A DNA stretch of 64,000 bases. Origin: Trichormus sp. M33_DOE_039. GTDB lineage: Bacteria; Cyanobacteriota; Cyanobacteriia; Cyanobacteriales; Nostocaceae. Position 1 is the first letter of the stretch. The number at the start of each line of letters is the position of its first letter. Below, piece by piece: positions 1 through 8,417 of this stretch. The notes beneath the pieces are model-generated. The model was not told where the DNA came from, searched no databases, and worked only from the letters and a program-made list of their open reading frames with translations. Both the position numbers and the translations under genes were made by a program. The stretch covers positions 31,652-95,651 of the forward strand of contig DVDT01000075.1 in NCBI GenBank assembly GCA_015296085.1, in the 5' to 3' direction.

Positions 1-472
1 TACCAATACTGTTACAGGTACGATTATTAAATCTCAAGAAGATATTCTGACCAAAGTTGTCACTTTAACCGCTTTTATTCCCTTATTGACTGGTACTGGT
101 GGTAATGTGGGAGCGCAATCCTCAACAGTAGTAATTCGGGGGATGAACACCGATGAAATTAGATCCTTGGGGACATTACAGGTAATTGGCCGGGAAGCGA
201 TCGCCGGTGCATTGCTGGGTGGTATGTTAGGCAGTATCGCTACAGTTTGGGCTTTCTTTTTGCAAGGACGAATAGAAGTTGCGATCGCTGTTGGGACTAG
301 TTTAGTCGCTATTTCCGTATTAGCTTCTGTCTCCGGTTCAGCACTACCATTCTTATTTCGCTTTTTGCGTTTAGATCCAGCCTTGATGTCTGCACCATTC
401 ATTACTACAGCTGTTGATGTGTTGGGTGTGCTAATCTACTTCAACTTGGCACGAGTCATTTTACGGCTGTAA
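1..472 (+). CDS. mgtE: MgtE-type magnesium transporter, C-terminal part (5' end outside window)
   Basis: The reading frame is open from the first bases of the window, so the gene starts upstream and only about 156 C-terminal residues are visible. They carry the MgtE transmembrane-domain signature TGGNVGAQSSTVVIRG. Three or four hydrophobic helices follow, ending in LDPALMSAPFITTAVDVLG and a final helix that finishes LARVILRL. In the family this domain forms the dimeric inner-membrane Mg2+ channel, while the cytoplasmic N and CBS domains, which lie outside the window, sense Mg2+. The stop is followed by about 120 bp without a gene that include a 14-bp perfect palindrome (514-527, ATAGAATATTCTAT). 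The family call is firm; the substrate (Mg2+ or Co2+) is inferred from the family. Confidence 0.9.
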   Translation, partial: TNTVTGTIIKSQEDILTKVVTLTAFIPLLTGTGGNVGAQSSTVVIRGMNTDEIRSLGTLQVIGREAIAGALLGGMLGSIATVWAFFLQGRIEVAIAVGTSLVAISVLASVSGSALPFLFRFLRLDPALMSAPFITTAVDVLGVLIYFNLARVILRL

Positions 473-591
473 AACCAAAGAGTAATGGATACCGTTAATC
501 TAGACCGTGTCGAATAGAATATTCTATAAGTCAAGTTTTGGAATCCAAAATTTAAAATCCCAAAGCCAAAATTGGCACAACCTCATAAGTT

Positions 592-852
592 CTACAATTC
601 TGTAGGTGTATCTGGAGCAATGATTTCGCCAGCACCCATCGTTTTTAAGATCATGTCTTGGTCAGTCACTAACTCATTCAATTCTTTCACTTGTAAATTC
701 ATCTGTTCACAAGCTTGTCGAAGTTCTCGTGCGAAGGTATTAATATCTTCGCCGTAACCACATTGATAAGCAGCAGTTTCAATTCCTTGCTTGGCATTTG
801 CCCTAGCACAATCTACTAGGTCAGTTCCATGCAATGGTTTTGCAGATGCCAT
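592..852 (-). CDS. conserved hypothetical protein, 86 aa
   Basis: A small soluble, acidic, mostly helical protein with no signal peptide or membrane segment. It has two cysteines in its first half (VDCARANAKQG and YQCGYGED) and a third in RQACEQMN. The second half reads as an amphipathic helix that could form a coiled coil. I do not recognise a named domain. The start is ATG at 852. It lies downstream of the hybrid kinase gene on the same strand with a gap of about 110 bp, so cotranscription is possible but not shown. Composition and length look like a real cyanobacterial small protein. Confidence 0.6.
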   Translation of the reverse strand: MASAKPLHGTDLVDCARANAKQGIETAAYQCGYGEDINTFARELRQACEQMNLQVKELNELVTDQDMILKTMGAGEIIAPDTPTEL

Positions 853-963
853 AGACTTTTGTTGTAACTTTTAAATCGTTTTTCCTTAGCTAGATTAGCA
901 ATGCTCTGGGACGAAATCATCTCTCTGTTGGCAGACAGCAAAGTCATCTTCAGGTGTAATCTT

Positions 964-3303
964 CTAAATTTTCTCAGCTAGGCTAGCGACTACAGCAACT
1001 AAATGTGTAGTTTCAATTGGTTTGGGGAAATGTGCTTGATAGCCAGAGGCGATCGCTTTGAGCCGATCTTCTTCCCGTGCAAATGCTGTGACTGCTATGG
1101 CGGGGATATGACCACCTACATGAATCTCCCACTCCCTGACTTTGCGGATAAAATCGTAGCCGTCTGCTTGTGGCATACCGATATCGCAAAGAATGACAGT
1201 AGGTTTCCAAGCGAAGACTTCTTTCAATCCCTCTGCTGCTGAACTACAGGCGCGAACTTCTGCTCCCTGTTGCATCAGAGCTGCTGCCACCACATCTCTA
1301 GCGTCGGGTTCGTCATCAACCACAAGTACTCGCGCACCCACAAGCCTATCTAGGCTTGTAGATGGTGCAGTGGTTTTGGGGTTGCTAAAGCTCTCCTGAT
1401 GAGTATTCACGGGAAGTTTCAGAGTGAAAGTTGCCCCTTGACCCTCACCGTCACTGTCAGCCTGCACTGTCCCACCATGAAGCTCAACCAAGTGACGAAC
1501 GATCGCCAGACCTAGCCCCAAACCACCAAATTTCCTAGTAGTTGAACCGTCAGCTTGGCGGAAGCGTTCAAAGACGTGTGGTAGGAATTCTGCCTTAATA
1601 CCCACGCCAGTATCCCTCACTATGACTTGGACAAGGGAGTCAACCTGGCTTAAACTCACATCGACCCGCCCACCCGGAGGCGTAAATTTAACGGCGTTGC
1701 TGAGGAGATTCCAGACTATCTGCTGAAGGCGATTCTGGTCTCCTAAGACAGATTCCACATGAGCCAGTTGCATCTGTAATTCAATGTTTTTCACTTCGGT
1801 GGTGTGGCGCATCGAATCTACTGCACTGATGATGACAGCGGCTAAGTTGAGCGGCTGTAGTTCGAGATGAAGTTTACCAACGATAATTCGTGAGGTGTCG
1901 AGGAGGTCTTCCACCAGTTTTGCTTGGGCTTTAGCATTTCGCTCGATGATTGCGATCGCTTGCTGCGCCTTTTCCGCGTTGAGCTTCCCGGTGCGTAGCA
2001 ACTGAGACCAGCCAAAGATAGCATTCAGAGGGGTTCTCAGTTCGTGTGAGACTGTAATTAAAAATTCATCCTTCAGACGGTTAGCCGCTTCTGCCTCTGC
2101 CCGTGCAGTCTCGGCCTGCTTTAAATTTTCATCCCGCTCACGTTCACGCTTTTGTAGAAGGTCAGCCGAAAATTCTAATGCTTCTCCTAACAAGACGACT
2201 TCTTTAATTTGTGAGGGAATCATGCAGGGATACTCACCTTTGGCCAGTGCTTCTGCGGCGATAGCAGCTGAGGTGATGCCTTGAGACATCGAGCGCGATA
2301 AAAAAAGCGCACCCACCCCACTGACCACCAGCAATAATAAACCCGACCCAATAACCAACCACATCGCACGGCGAGCCGGACTTTCAATCGTGTCAACGGG
2401 AACAACAACAGCCGTCGTCCAGTCAGAGAAATTCGCCCGCCGGAAAGCAACATATACTGATGCTCCTTCCAAAGTCCTCTCGCGGTAGACTCCCTCGGTT
2501 GTTTGAGCAATTCGCCTCAGAAAAGATGGAGTACCTGGCTTCCCCACAAAGCGTTCAGGATCACGAGTCCGGGCTACAACAATACCGTGACCATCAACGA
2601 CAGTACGCGTCCACTCTCCGTCAACTGTTGTTTGGGTTTTGAGGACGCTAGTTAGTGCTTCTGAGGTGATGAGAGCAGTAAGCACATATCGCAGCTTACC
2701 ACCGCGCATAACTGGGACACGGATGGGAAAAGCCCATTTCTGTTTGCGACGAGCAAAGGCGAGATAACCCACTGCCGGCTGGTTTGTTGCGATGACATGC
2801 CGCACACTTTTAGGCTCATTCGCCAAGGGTAATTGCGTCCCGAAGGGACGAAAGGTATTGAAAACCTGGCGTTCGTCCGGCGTGAGAAGGATCACACCTA
2901 ACCAAGTCGGCTGCGTCTGCGCTGTGCGCTGTGCTTCCTGATAAAAGGCTTTTAAATCATCTTGCTCAATTCGGTCAGAGGCCGCCAGTGATTGGAGTGT
3001 CCTAGTTGTACTGGAAACCTCGCGTTCTACATCCTGAGTGAGATTGCGTGCTGCTAGAATCAAGCGGCGTTCTGATGCTGTACGCTCGTTGAGTGAAAGT
3101 TTGTGTACAACGGCAACAGCAAAAAGAACGACTGGAAGTAACGCCCCTACCACAAGTAGCAAAAGATGCCACTTCAAAGAAAGTGTGCGTCTACCGACAG
3201 CTTTCAAATCTTGATTTCTACTTGTTTTATGCAACCTAACTTCCCAATGTGAGGATAATGTAGTTTTAGTGAATATTGTGATGCTCTTTCGTTGAAAGCA
3301 CAC
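964..3303 (-). CDS. membrane-bound hybrid histidine kinase (extracytoplasmic sensor, HisKA, HATPase, REC)
   Basis: A 779-residue sensor kinase. An N-terminal membrane helix lies at about 43-66, then an extracytoplasmic region of about 250 residues that resembles dCache sensors (WTTAVVVPVDTIE near its end). A second helix lies at about 315-336. A linker and short coiled coil lead to HisKA with the H-box VSHELRTPLNAIFGW. The HATPase domain shows the N-box NLLSNAVKFTPPGG, the G1 motif DTGVGI and GGLGLGLAIVRHL. The C-terminal receiver domain has the acidic pair VVDDEP, the phospho-acceptor in LCDIGMPQADGY and the conserved lysine in FPKPIE. No output domain follows, so the phosphoryl group probably passes to a separate Hpt or regulator. 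The ligand cannot be told from sequence. About 42 residues precede the first helix, so the start may lie a little further in. Confidence 0.88.
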   Translation of the reverse strand: MCFQRKSITIFTKTTLSSHWEVRLHKTSRNQDLKAVGRRTLSLKWHLLLLVVGALLPVVLFAVAVVHKLSLNERTASERRLILAARNLTQDVEREVSSTTRTLQSLAASDRIEQDDLKAFYQEAQRTAQTQPTWLGVILLTPDERQVFNTFRPFGTQLPLANEPKSVRHVIATNQPAVGYLAFARRKQKWAFPIRVPVMRGGKLRYVLTALITSEALTSVLKTQTTVDGEWTRTVVDGHGIVVARTRDPERFVGKPGTPSFLRRIAQTTEGVYRERTLEGASVYVAFRRANFSDWTTAVVVPVDTIESPARRAMWLVIGSGLLLLVVSGVGALFLSRSMSQGITSAAIAAEALAKGEYPCMIPSQIKEVVLLGEALEFSADLLQKRERERDENLKQAETARAEAEAANRLKDEFLITVSHELRTPLNAIFGWSQLLRTGKLNAEKAQQAIAIIERNAKAQAKLVEDLLDTSRIIVGKLHLELQPLNLAAVIISAVDSMRHTTEVKNIELQMQLAHVESVLGDQNRLQQIVWNLLSNAVKFTPPGGRVDVSLSQVDSLVQVIVRDTGVGIKAEFLPHVFERFRQADGSTTRKFGGLGLGLAIVRHLVELHGGTVQADSDGEGQGATFTLKLPVNTHQESFSNPKTTAPSTSLDRLVGARVLVVDDEPDARDVVAAALMQQGAEVRACSSAAEGLKEVFAWKPTVILCDIGMPQADGYDFIRKVREWEIHVGGHIPAIAVTAFAREEDRLKAIASGYQAHFPKPIETTHLVAVVASLAEKI

Positions 3304-3543
3304 AAATCACTTAGTTTAGTGTAATTATTTGGATTATAGCTACCCTTAATACTTGGGTGCAGTTTATATGATGGTCGCAAGATGCTAATCTGTGAAAATT
3401 CCCAGGCATATTGATGTAGCAGTTACTAATGCCATTAGGAATGTTTTAAAGCGAGTACTAAACAATATTAGCTAACAGAAACTAAAGACGTTTTTGGGGA
3501 AATTGAGCATGGATATTGCGGATTAGAGCAAGTTTTCTAGTCT

Positions 3544-6213
3544 CTAACTCCTAGATAGCAATTGTGCATTTAATGCTTTAGTAATGCGATCGCTAGAAAA
3601 TTGTAAGTGAGCTAGTGTGTAAGTATCGAGTTGTTCACTAAATTGTTTGAGCCGATGATCAATAGCTTGTTGTAGTTGACGTAGTTCGTACCAAGCTAGT
3701 GTACAAGCATCTTCTGGTAAATCATTTTGATCGAGGATCATTTCTAGCAGAATATTGAGATATTCTCGTTGTAACGAACGACGGATACTAGAAATTGGCT
3801 TTGGCTGTGCGGTAGCTAAAATTTCTGTCCAAATACCTGTTTGTAAAGTATCAAACAGCTCTGGAATAGATAGGGCTTGATCGGTTGGGTTTTTTAATTC
3901 TATGTCACGTAACCGATGCAGGCGATCGCTATCTAAGAGCGATCGTAATATCCCGCTTTGGAACTGCAAAATCCGTTCATGGATCGGATAATCAAGGCGG
4001 TTATTCGGTACAAAGCTACCCCAGTGTTCCCATCTTGACGGTGCTAACTGATTCAGTAATTGCGGTGAGAATGTGAAAGCATCTTCAGCAAAGACATACT
4101 CTTGTAACTTGGCTAATGCTTGATGTTGTTGGACGCGTGGAACTGCTACAAAAGCCCAAGAATGATCATTACCCACATGGAGACGCTGAAACGATTGTCC
4201 CCCAATATACTTAGAAACCAAGGTGGCATTGCGGAAATAATATTGCAATATTCTATTGAAGAGAACACGCAAATTACTATAGCTTTCTCCTTTCATCAGA
4301 TCATCCTCGTTGAGATGCTGCCACATCACACGGGCGTTATCCATTTGCCACTGAGAATACAATAAGACATCACTACTCATATCCCAAACATTGGCCAGAG
4401 GATTAATATCCCAAATATCCTCATCAGTGGCATAAGATAATTCTGGTTGCGGCGATGCCAAAGCAATCTGCTCTAAAAAGTCTTTTTCCGCTTCCGGTAT
4501 GCTGGGTTCTATTGTTGGGCTTGGTTTATAGCCATACTCTATCGCCCATTCATCATAGGGGCCGATCACCCAAGGAAAATAGTCACCTTGCTCTACTCCC
4601 TGCGGTGCTATATTCACGGGTACATAATCCATCACTGAAGCAACTAAACCTTTAGTGTGGGTAATGGCAGTGTTATTTAATTCTGCGGGCGATAACATGG
4701 TACTGCCGTGAAAGTTATGGCGCAAACCCAGGGTATGCCCAACTTCGTGAGCAATCACAGAACGCAAATATTGATGCACATACTCTTGCATGAGTTCATG
4801 CTGCGGTTTAGTATCTGGCAAAAGTGACAATGCCAAAGCTCCCATTGCAGCTTGATTTGTAGATTCCATCCCATAGCAGAATTCCGATGCCAGTTTTTGG
4901 CAGGAGTTATTACCCAATAATGCAGTTGTTTCTCTCAAGGCGCGATATTGTTGCTGAACTGAACGCACCATATTGGCATCGATGATAATATCCGCATCTA
5001 AGATTTCACCGGTCAGGGGGTTGACGCGAATTGGCCCTTTGGCAAAGCCTGCATCTAGGGAGTTGAACCAGCGAATTGTGTTGTAGCGGACATCACCTGG
5101 TTGCCAATCAGCATTATCAGGCATTTGCCGCACTTCGATCGCGTTTTCAAACCCAGCCTTGGTGAAAGCTTTGTTCCACATCAGCACACCTTCGCGGATT
5201 GCATCCCGGTATTCTAGGGGAACAGCATTTTCAATCCAAAATACTATCGGCTGTTTTGGTGAAGATAAAGGTGCATTAGGATCAGATGGTTCTAGATGCC
5301 AACGATTGATGTAACGTACAAAGGTGTCTGGTGAGTCGTTGTGAGAAAAATCTTGAAAGGCTGTAATAAAATATCCTACTCGGTCGTCCGCTAGTCGGGG
5401 AATATAGCCGTTATTTTTGGGCAGTTGGGAAAAACTGTAATGTACCTTCAGACTCAACGCCCTGCTATCAGGCAAGGTAACTAAATTTGACCCTTCTGGT
5501 GAGTAAAACCCGTAAATAGCATCTATTTCTACATTCTCTGGGAAGCTATTGACATCGCCAAAATAAGACTTACTGGTTTCTAAACGGTAATCGGTTTGTA
5601 AAGAATATTTTAATAGGGGAGTTAACCCTGGAAAGTCCCGCATCAGCAGATCATCCAGGTTGATGAGAATATTATGATTGTAAGGATTAATACTATCTAT
5701 TGGGAGTGAATACAGCACTGAATCGCTAAATGAACGGGCAAGCGATCGCTGTTCTGGTTCTGTTGCATCAGTGCGAAACTTCACATTACGCACCACAAAG
5801 TGCAAGTTATTGTTTACTTGTTGGCAGTAGAACAGAAAATCAGTCAGAGGTAAGCCACTATAAATCCCACTTTCCCCAATCCCTGATTCTAACGTCACTG
5901 TTGCTAGATAATTTTGATTGAGCTGCTCAGGTTTAATTTCCCAGTAAACTTGTCCTGATTCCTGACTGTAATAAAGATTGAACAGTCCATCTAGTTTCTC
6001 TGTGGCTTTAATTACATCGCGGAATCGGCGAAAATCTTCTTTCCTACCTTGATCAAAACTATTAGCACTGGCTAAATTTTCCACTACTGAAATTGGGTTG
6101 AATTGCTGCACATCAGGATCGGCCAGTTGGTTAGCTCCTGCGCCATCAACATTTAAGAAAAAAATCCACAATATAATCGTGTAAATTGCTAATTGCCTGA
6201 TCCAGTGTTTCAT
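3544..6213 (-). CDS. secreted zinc-dependent metalloprotease (DUF5117/DUF4953-like)
   Basis: An 889-residue protein with an N-terminal signal sequence (a hydrophobic stretch at about 8-24, then GAGANQ), so it is probably exported. The zinc site is HEVGHTLGLRHNFHGS at about residues 485-500. This is an extended HExxHxxGxxHNF motif in which the three histidines bind zinc and the glutamate is the catalytic base. The motif and the length match the large bacterial zinc metalloproteases annotated as DUF5117/DUF4953. Upstream, WKDAGFENAI-like family features appear as MWNKAFTKAGFENAIEV and DVRYNTIRWF. The natural substrate is unknown. The gene stands alone on the minus strand with gaps of about 240 bp and 330 bp on either side. 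Start is ATG at 6213, with no clear Shine-Dalgarno sequence. Confidence 0.85.
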   Translation of the reverse strand: MKHWIRQLAIYTIILWIFFLNVDGAGANQLADPDVQQFNPISVVENLASANSFDQGRKEDFRRFRDVIKATEKLDGLFNLYYSQESGQVYWEIKPEQLNQNYLATVTLESGIGESGIYSGLPLTDFLFYCQQVNNNLHFVVRNVKFRTDATEPEQRSLARSFSDSVLYSLPIDSINPYNHNILINLDDLLMRDFPGLTPLLKYSLQTDYRLETSKSYFGDVNSFPENVEIDAIYGFYSPEGSNLVTLPDSRALSLKVHYSFSQLPKNNGYIPRLADDRVGYFITAFQDFSHNDSPDTFVRYINRWHLEPSDPNAPLSSPKQPIVFWIENAVPLEYRDAIREGVLMWNKAFTKAGFENAIEVRQMPDNADWQPGDVRYNTIRWFNSLDAGFAKGPIRVNPLTGEILDADIIIDANMVRSVQQQYRALRETTALLGNNSCQKLASEFCYGMESTNQAAMGALALSLLPDTKPQHELMQEYVHQYLRSVIAHEVGHTLGLRHNFHGSTMLSPAELNNTAITHTKGLVASVMDYVPVNIAPQGVEQGDYFPWVIGPYDEWAIEYGYKPSPTIEPSIPEAEKDFLEQIALASPQPELSYATDEDIWDINPLANVWDMSSDVLLYSQWQMDNARVMWQHLNEDDLMKGESYSNLRVLFNRILQYYFRNATLVSKYIGGQSFQRLHVGNDHSWAFVAVPRVQQHQALAKLQEYVFAEDAFTFSPQLLNQLAPSRWEHWGSFVPNNRLDYPIHERILQFQSGILRSLLDSDRLHRLRDIELKNPTDQALSIPELFDTLQTGIWTEILATAQPKPISSIRRSLQREYLNILLEMILDQNDLPEDACTLAWYELRQLQQAIDHRLKQFSEQLDTYTLAHLQFSSDRITKALNAQLLSRS

Positions 6214-6543
6214 TTTCAGTAAAAATGTGGATTAATTCGTCCAAAATCCACTTTGGTCAGATAAACATTGTGACTTGACAGGAAAACAACCACTAGCTTG
6301 TCGGTAGTGAGTCTTGTAATAGCTATGAGCGTTTTTTAGTAATTTTTCATTTATAAAATAAAATTCGCTAGATAGCAATATTTACGTCTTAAGATAGATG
6401 AATAATCATCTCATAAGTTGTGTAGCAAACTACATTTGCCACAAAGATACTTGTTCTTTCCCTAGGTACAGGATATTGCTCAAACTGAGTGCGAACATGA
6501 TAGATGATGTGCTACCAAACCCTAGCTACGCACCAGGGCATTG
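6214..6543. other. intergenic region between divergent genes
   Basis: About 330 bp between the start of the metalloprotease gene on the minus strand and the small plus-strand gene. It is AT-rich and must hold both promoters. I see no strong palindrome, tandem repeat or RNA structure. Confidence 0.5.
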
Positions 6544-6732
6544 ATGAATAGAACAACAAAGAACAGATTCAGTTCTGGAATGACTGACGAAGATTGGTTC
6601 AATCAAGGGAAATCTGATGCTTGGGCAGGCAGACCCAAAGTGCCACCAGAACAAGATGCTCAAGCTGCTAGTATGTATGACTTAGGTTACAGTGAGGGAG
6701 AAATTACGCATCCGCCAACAGAACTTAAGTAA
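6544..6732 (+). CDS. small conserved cyanobacterial protein, 62 aa
   Basis: A short hydrophilic protein with the core DEDWFNQGKSDAWAGRPK followed by AASMYDLGYSEGEI. It has no membrane segment. The repeated pattern of an aromatic residue, glycine and an acidic residue (FNQGKSDAW, YDLGYSEGE) suggests a small folded domain. I cannot name a family. I chose ATG at 6544 over the adjacent in-frame TTG at 6541. The gene stands alone. Confidence 0.6.
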   Translation: MNRTTKNRFSSGMTDEDWFNQGKSDAWAGRPKVPPEQDAQAASMYDLGYSEGEITHPPTELK

Positions 6733-7105
6733 GTAGCCGTCATGAACTGCGTACATAAGAAAACAAAAAAAAGTCTTTCCCTTACACCCCTAAACCCCTT
6801 TTTCAAGCTAGAACGGCTTAAATATTTCTAGTTGGGATCAGGCAGTAAGCAGCAAAAGCATTCCCGCAGGTTAGGCAGAAGGAAAGAGGGTTTTAGCTTA
6901 TCTGTCAGAAGATAATTGTGCTATTTTCACAAACCTATTTACTGGTGAATTAGTGTTTTGAACTTTTAGAAGTAATCAGCCCATTTTCTGACAAGTAAAA
7001 TCAATCTCATCTGCGGTGTTTACCTATGACGGAGGAAACATTTTCAATTAATGCTTACTATTAAAACCATAGAAGTAAAAATGCAGACAAGGTTGGTTTT
7101 TAATT
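6733..7105. other. intergenic region with a degenerate C-rich repeat
   Basis: About 370 bp without a gene. It holds a short C-rich stretch (about 6782-6805) that reads as a degenerate copy of the CCCCTACA octamer repeat found elsewhere in the window. The rest is AT-rich upstream sequence of the next small gene. Confidence 0.45.
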
Positions 7106-7324
7106 ATGGACTTTAGATACAGATGGAAGAATGGCAGACCACCAAGCCGAGATGAGGCAGCGCGGCAAAGATATCTATTAGATGAGAGTCAGTTTGAAAG
7201 CGAAAATGACCACAAGCTAGCGGAGGAATCAGCAAGGAAACATTTAAATATTCCTCTAATTACTCCAGATGAGGAGTCCTCTACATTGCCTCATGCAGCT
7301 TCACCTAATGAAAGAAAAATGTAA
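7106..7324 (+). CDS. hypothetical protein, 72 aa
   Basis: A small, very hydrophilic protein that starts MDFRYRWKNGRPPSRDEAARQR and is rich in Arg, Glu and Ser. It has no membrane segment, signal peptide or cysteine, and no family I recognise. Its start is ATG at 7106. It lies about 120 bp upstream of the GAF-domain gene on the same strand, so the two could be cotranscribed. Evidence for a real gene is limited to the complete frame and plausible composition. Confidence 0.45.
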   Translation: MDFRYRWKNGRPPSRDEAARQRYLLDESQFESENDHKLAEESARKHLNIPLITPDEESSTLPHAASPNERKM

Positions 7325-7441
7325 TGTAGCCATCCGATTTAATTTTTGAAATTGCTTGCACAAGATAGGAGTAGAGAAGAAAAATTTTTGGTTAATATTC
7401 AGGCGATTGCCAAAATATTCAAGTTTAAGACTTGCTTTTCA

Positions 7442-7984
7442 ATGAGTGATTTAGCTTTACTAGAAACCATACAAAGTGTTTTAGAAAAGCACTTTGAGCC
7501 AGATGCTGTTTTCCAGGCAGTACTGCCGCAAATTGGAGAAGTTTTAAAATGCGATCGCTGTTTTCTTTACTTGAGAAATCCTCAAACTCACTTTGGTAAA
7601 GTCGCATATTGCTGGCGGCGAGATCACACTATCCCAGATATTGCTGAGTACGAATGGAAGTTAGAGCCAGACTTATTACGCCAGGAAGATCCTTTATTTG
7701 CTGCGGCACTGCGAACCGAAGCTTCTATTTATATTGAAGATGTGGAAACTGCTAACCCCAAAGTAGTTAATAAAGAGTTTGAGCGCGAAAACTTTGGACA
7801 TCGGGCGTTAATTCATGCTCATCTGTGCCAAGATGGTCAACTTTGGGGAATTTTGCAGCCTTGTGTGTTTGGTGAAAAAAGGATTTGGTCAGATTTTGAC
7901 CGTGCCGTGATCACTCAATTAGAAAGCGAATTAACGCCTTTAGTTGTTAGCTATATTAACGTGAATTCGATGAGTGCTTTTTGA
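7442..7984 (+). CDS. GAF-domain protein, 180 aa
   Basis: A stand-alone GAF domain protein. The N-terminal half reads LLETIQSVLEKHFEPDAVFQAVLPQIGEVLKCDRCFLYLRNP, and the C-terminal half contains HAHLCQDGQLWGILQPC, a typical pattern of the GAF fold used in phytochrome-like and cyclic-nucleotide sensors. There is no kinase, cyclase or other output domain. Two cysteines (near KCDRC) lie where other GAF proteins may hold a ligand, but I see no clear bilin-binding motif. The frame is open from a TTG at 7346. I prefer ATG at 7442 because the domain begins there and the upstream codons do not resemble the family. A G-rich repeat array begins about 28 bp after the stop. Confidence 0.75.
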   Translation: MSDLALLETIQSVLEKHFEPDAVFQAVLPQIGEVLKCDRCFLYLRNPQTHFGKVAYCWRRDHTIPDIAEYEWKLEPDLLRQEDPLFAAALRTEASIYIEDVETANPKVVNKEFERENFGHRALIHAHLCQDGQLWGILQPCVFGEKRIWSDFDRAVITQLESELTPLVVSYINVNSMSAF

Positions 7985-8012
7985 TCTCACCATCAGCCCC
8001 TCTGACTTGAAA

Positions 8013-8056
8013 GGGGTTTAGGGGTGTAGGGGTGTAAGGGTATAGGGGTGTTGGGG
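8013..8056 (+). repeat. G-rich octamer tandem repeat (STRR type)
   Basis: Five octamers of the pattern GGGGTGTA (variants GGGGTTTA, AGGGTATA and GGGGTGTT) followed by a further GGGG. They lie just after the stop of the GAF-domain gene. The array has at least four G-runs with 4-nt loops, so the plus strand and the RNA of the upstream gene could form a G-quadruplex. Similar arrays occur at 25499 and 29811. Confidence 0.85.
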
Positions 8057-8108
8057 AAAGACACCTTTCCTCCTCGACTGTGAAACTTGCTTCATCGGGA
8101 CTGTCTTG

Positions 8109-8145
8109 AAAAGTCTGATCGCCGACTTCAGGCGATCAGACTTTT
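8109..8145. terminator. 15-bp perfect inverted repeat, possible terminator
   Basis: The left arm 8109-8123 (AAAAGTCTGATCGCC) and right arm 8131-8145 (GGCGATCAGACTTTT) pair perfectly around a 7-nt loop. The right arm ends in four T residues on the plus strand and the left arm gives the mirror image on the minus strand. It sits between the convergent GAF gene and tamB and could end transcription in both directions. It shares AAAAGTCTG with the hairpin at 55831-55863, so it may instead be a dispersed repeat. Confidence 0.55.
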
Positions 8146-8417
8146 GCTCCTACGAGGAGAGGGGAGTCAAGCCCTCATTTTTCGTTGCTCCTCCCTCGCC
8201 TTGTAGGAGAGGGAGGTTGGGAGGGAGAGGTCTATCGAATTCACGTTACATTACCACAGAAAATCACTCTAACGAACTTTAAATTGTGAATTTCTCCAAG
8301 TATTTGACGCTTTAAGTGTTCAATTAAAATAAAGCGAATAGCATGATTTTTGGTAATCAGTTTTATCCCAGTTTGTTGAAGATTTAAGAAATCTAATCCA
8401 TCCCATTCTTTAATTCC

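Noticed and set aside
7346..7441. TTG start for the GAF protein
   Set aside because: The extra 32 codons lack family resemblance; the domain and an ATG begin at 7442.
8109..8145. hairpin as a CRISPR repeat or riboswitch
   Set aside because: Single copy without spacers, and no leader-like context; it fits a terminator or dispersed hairpin better.
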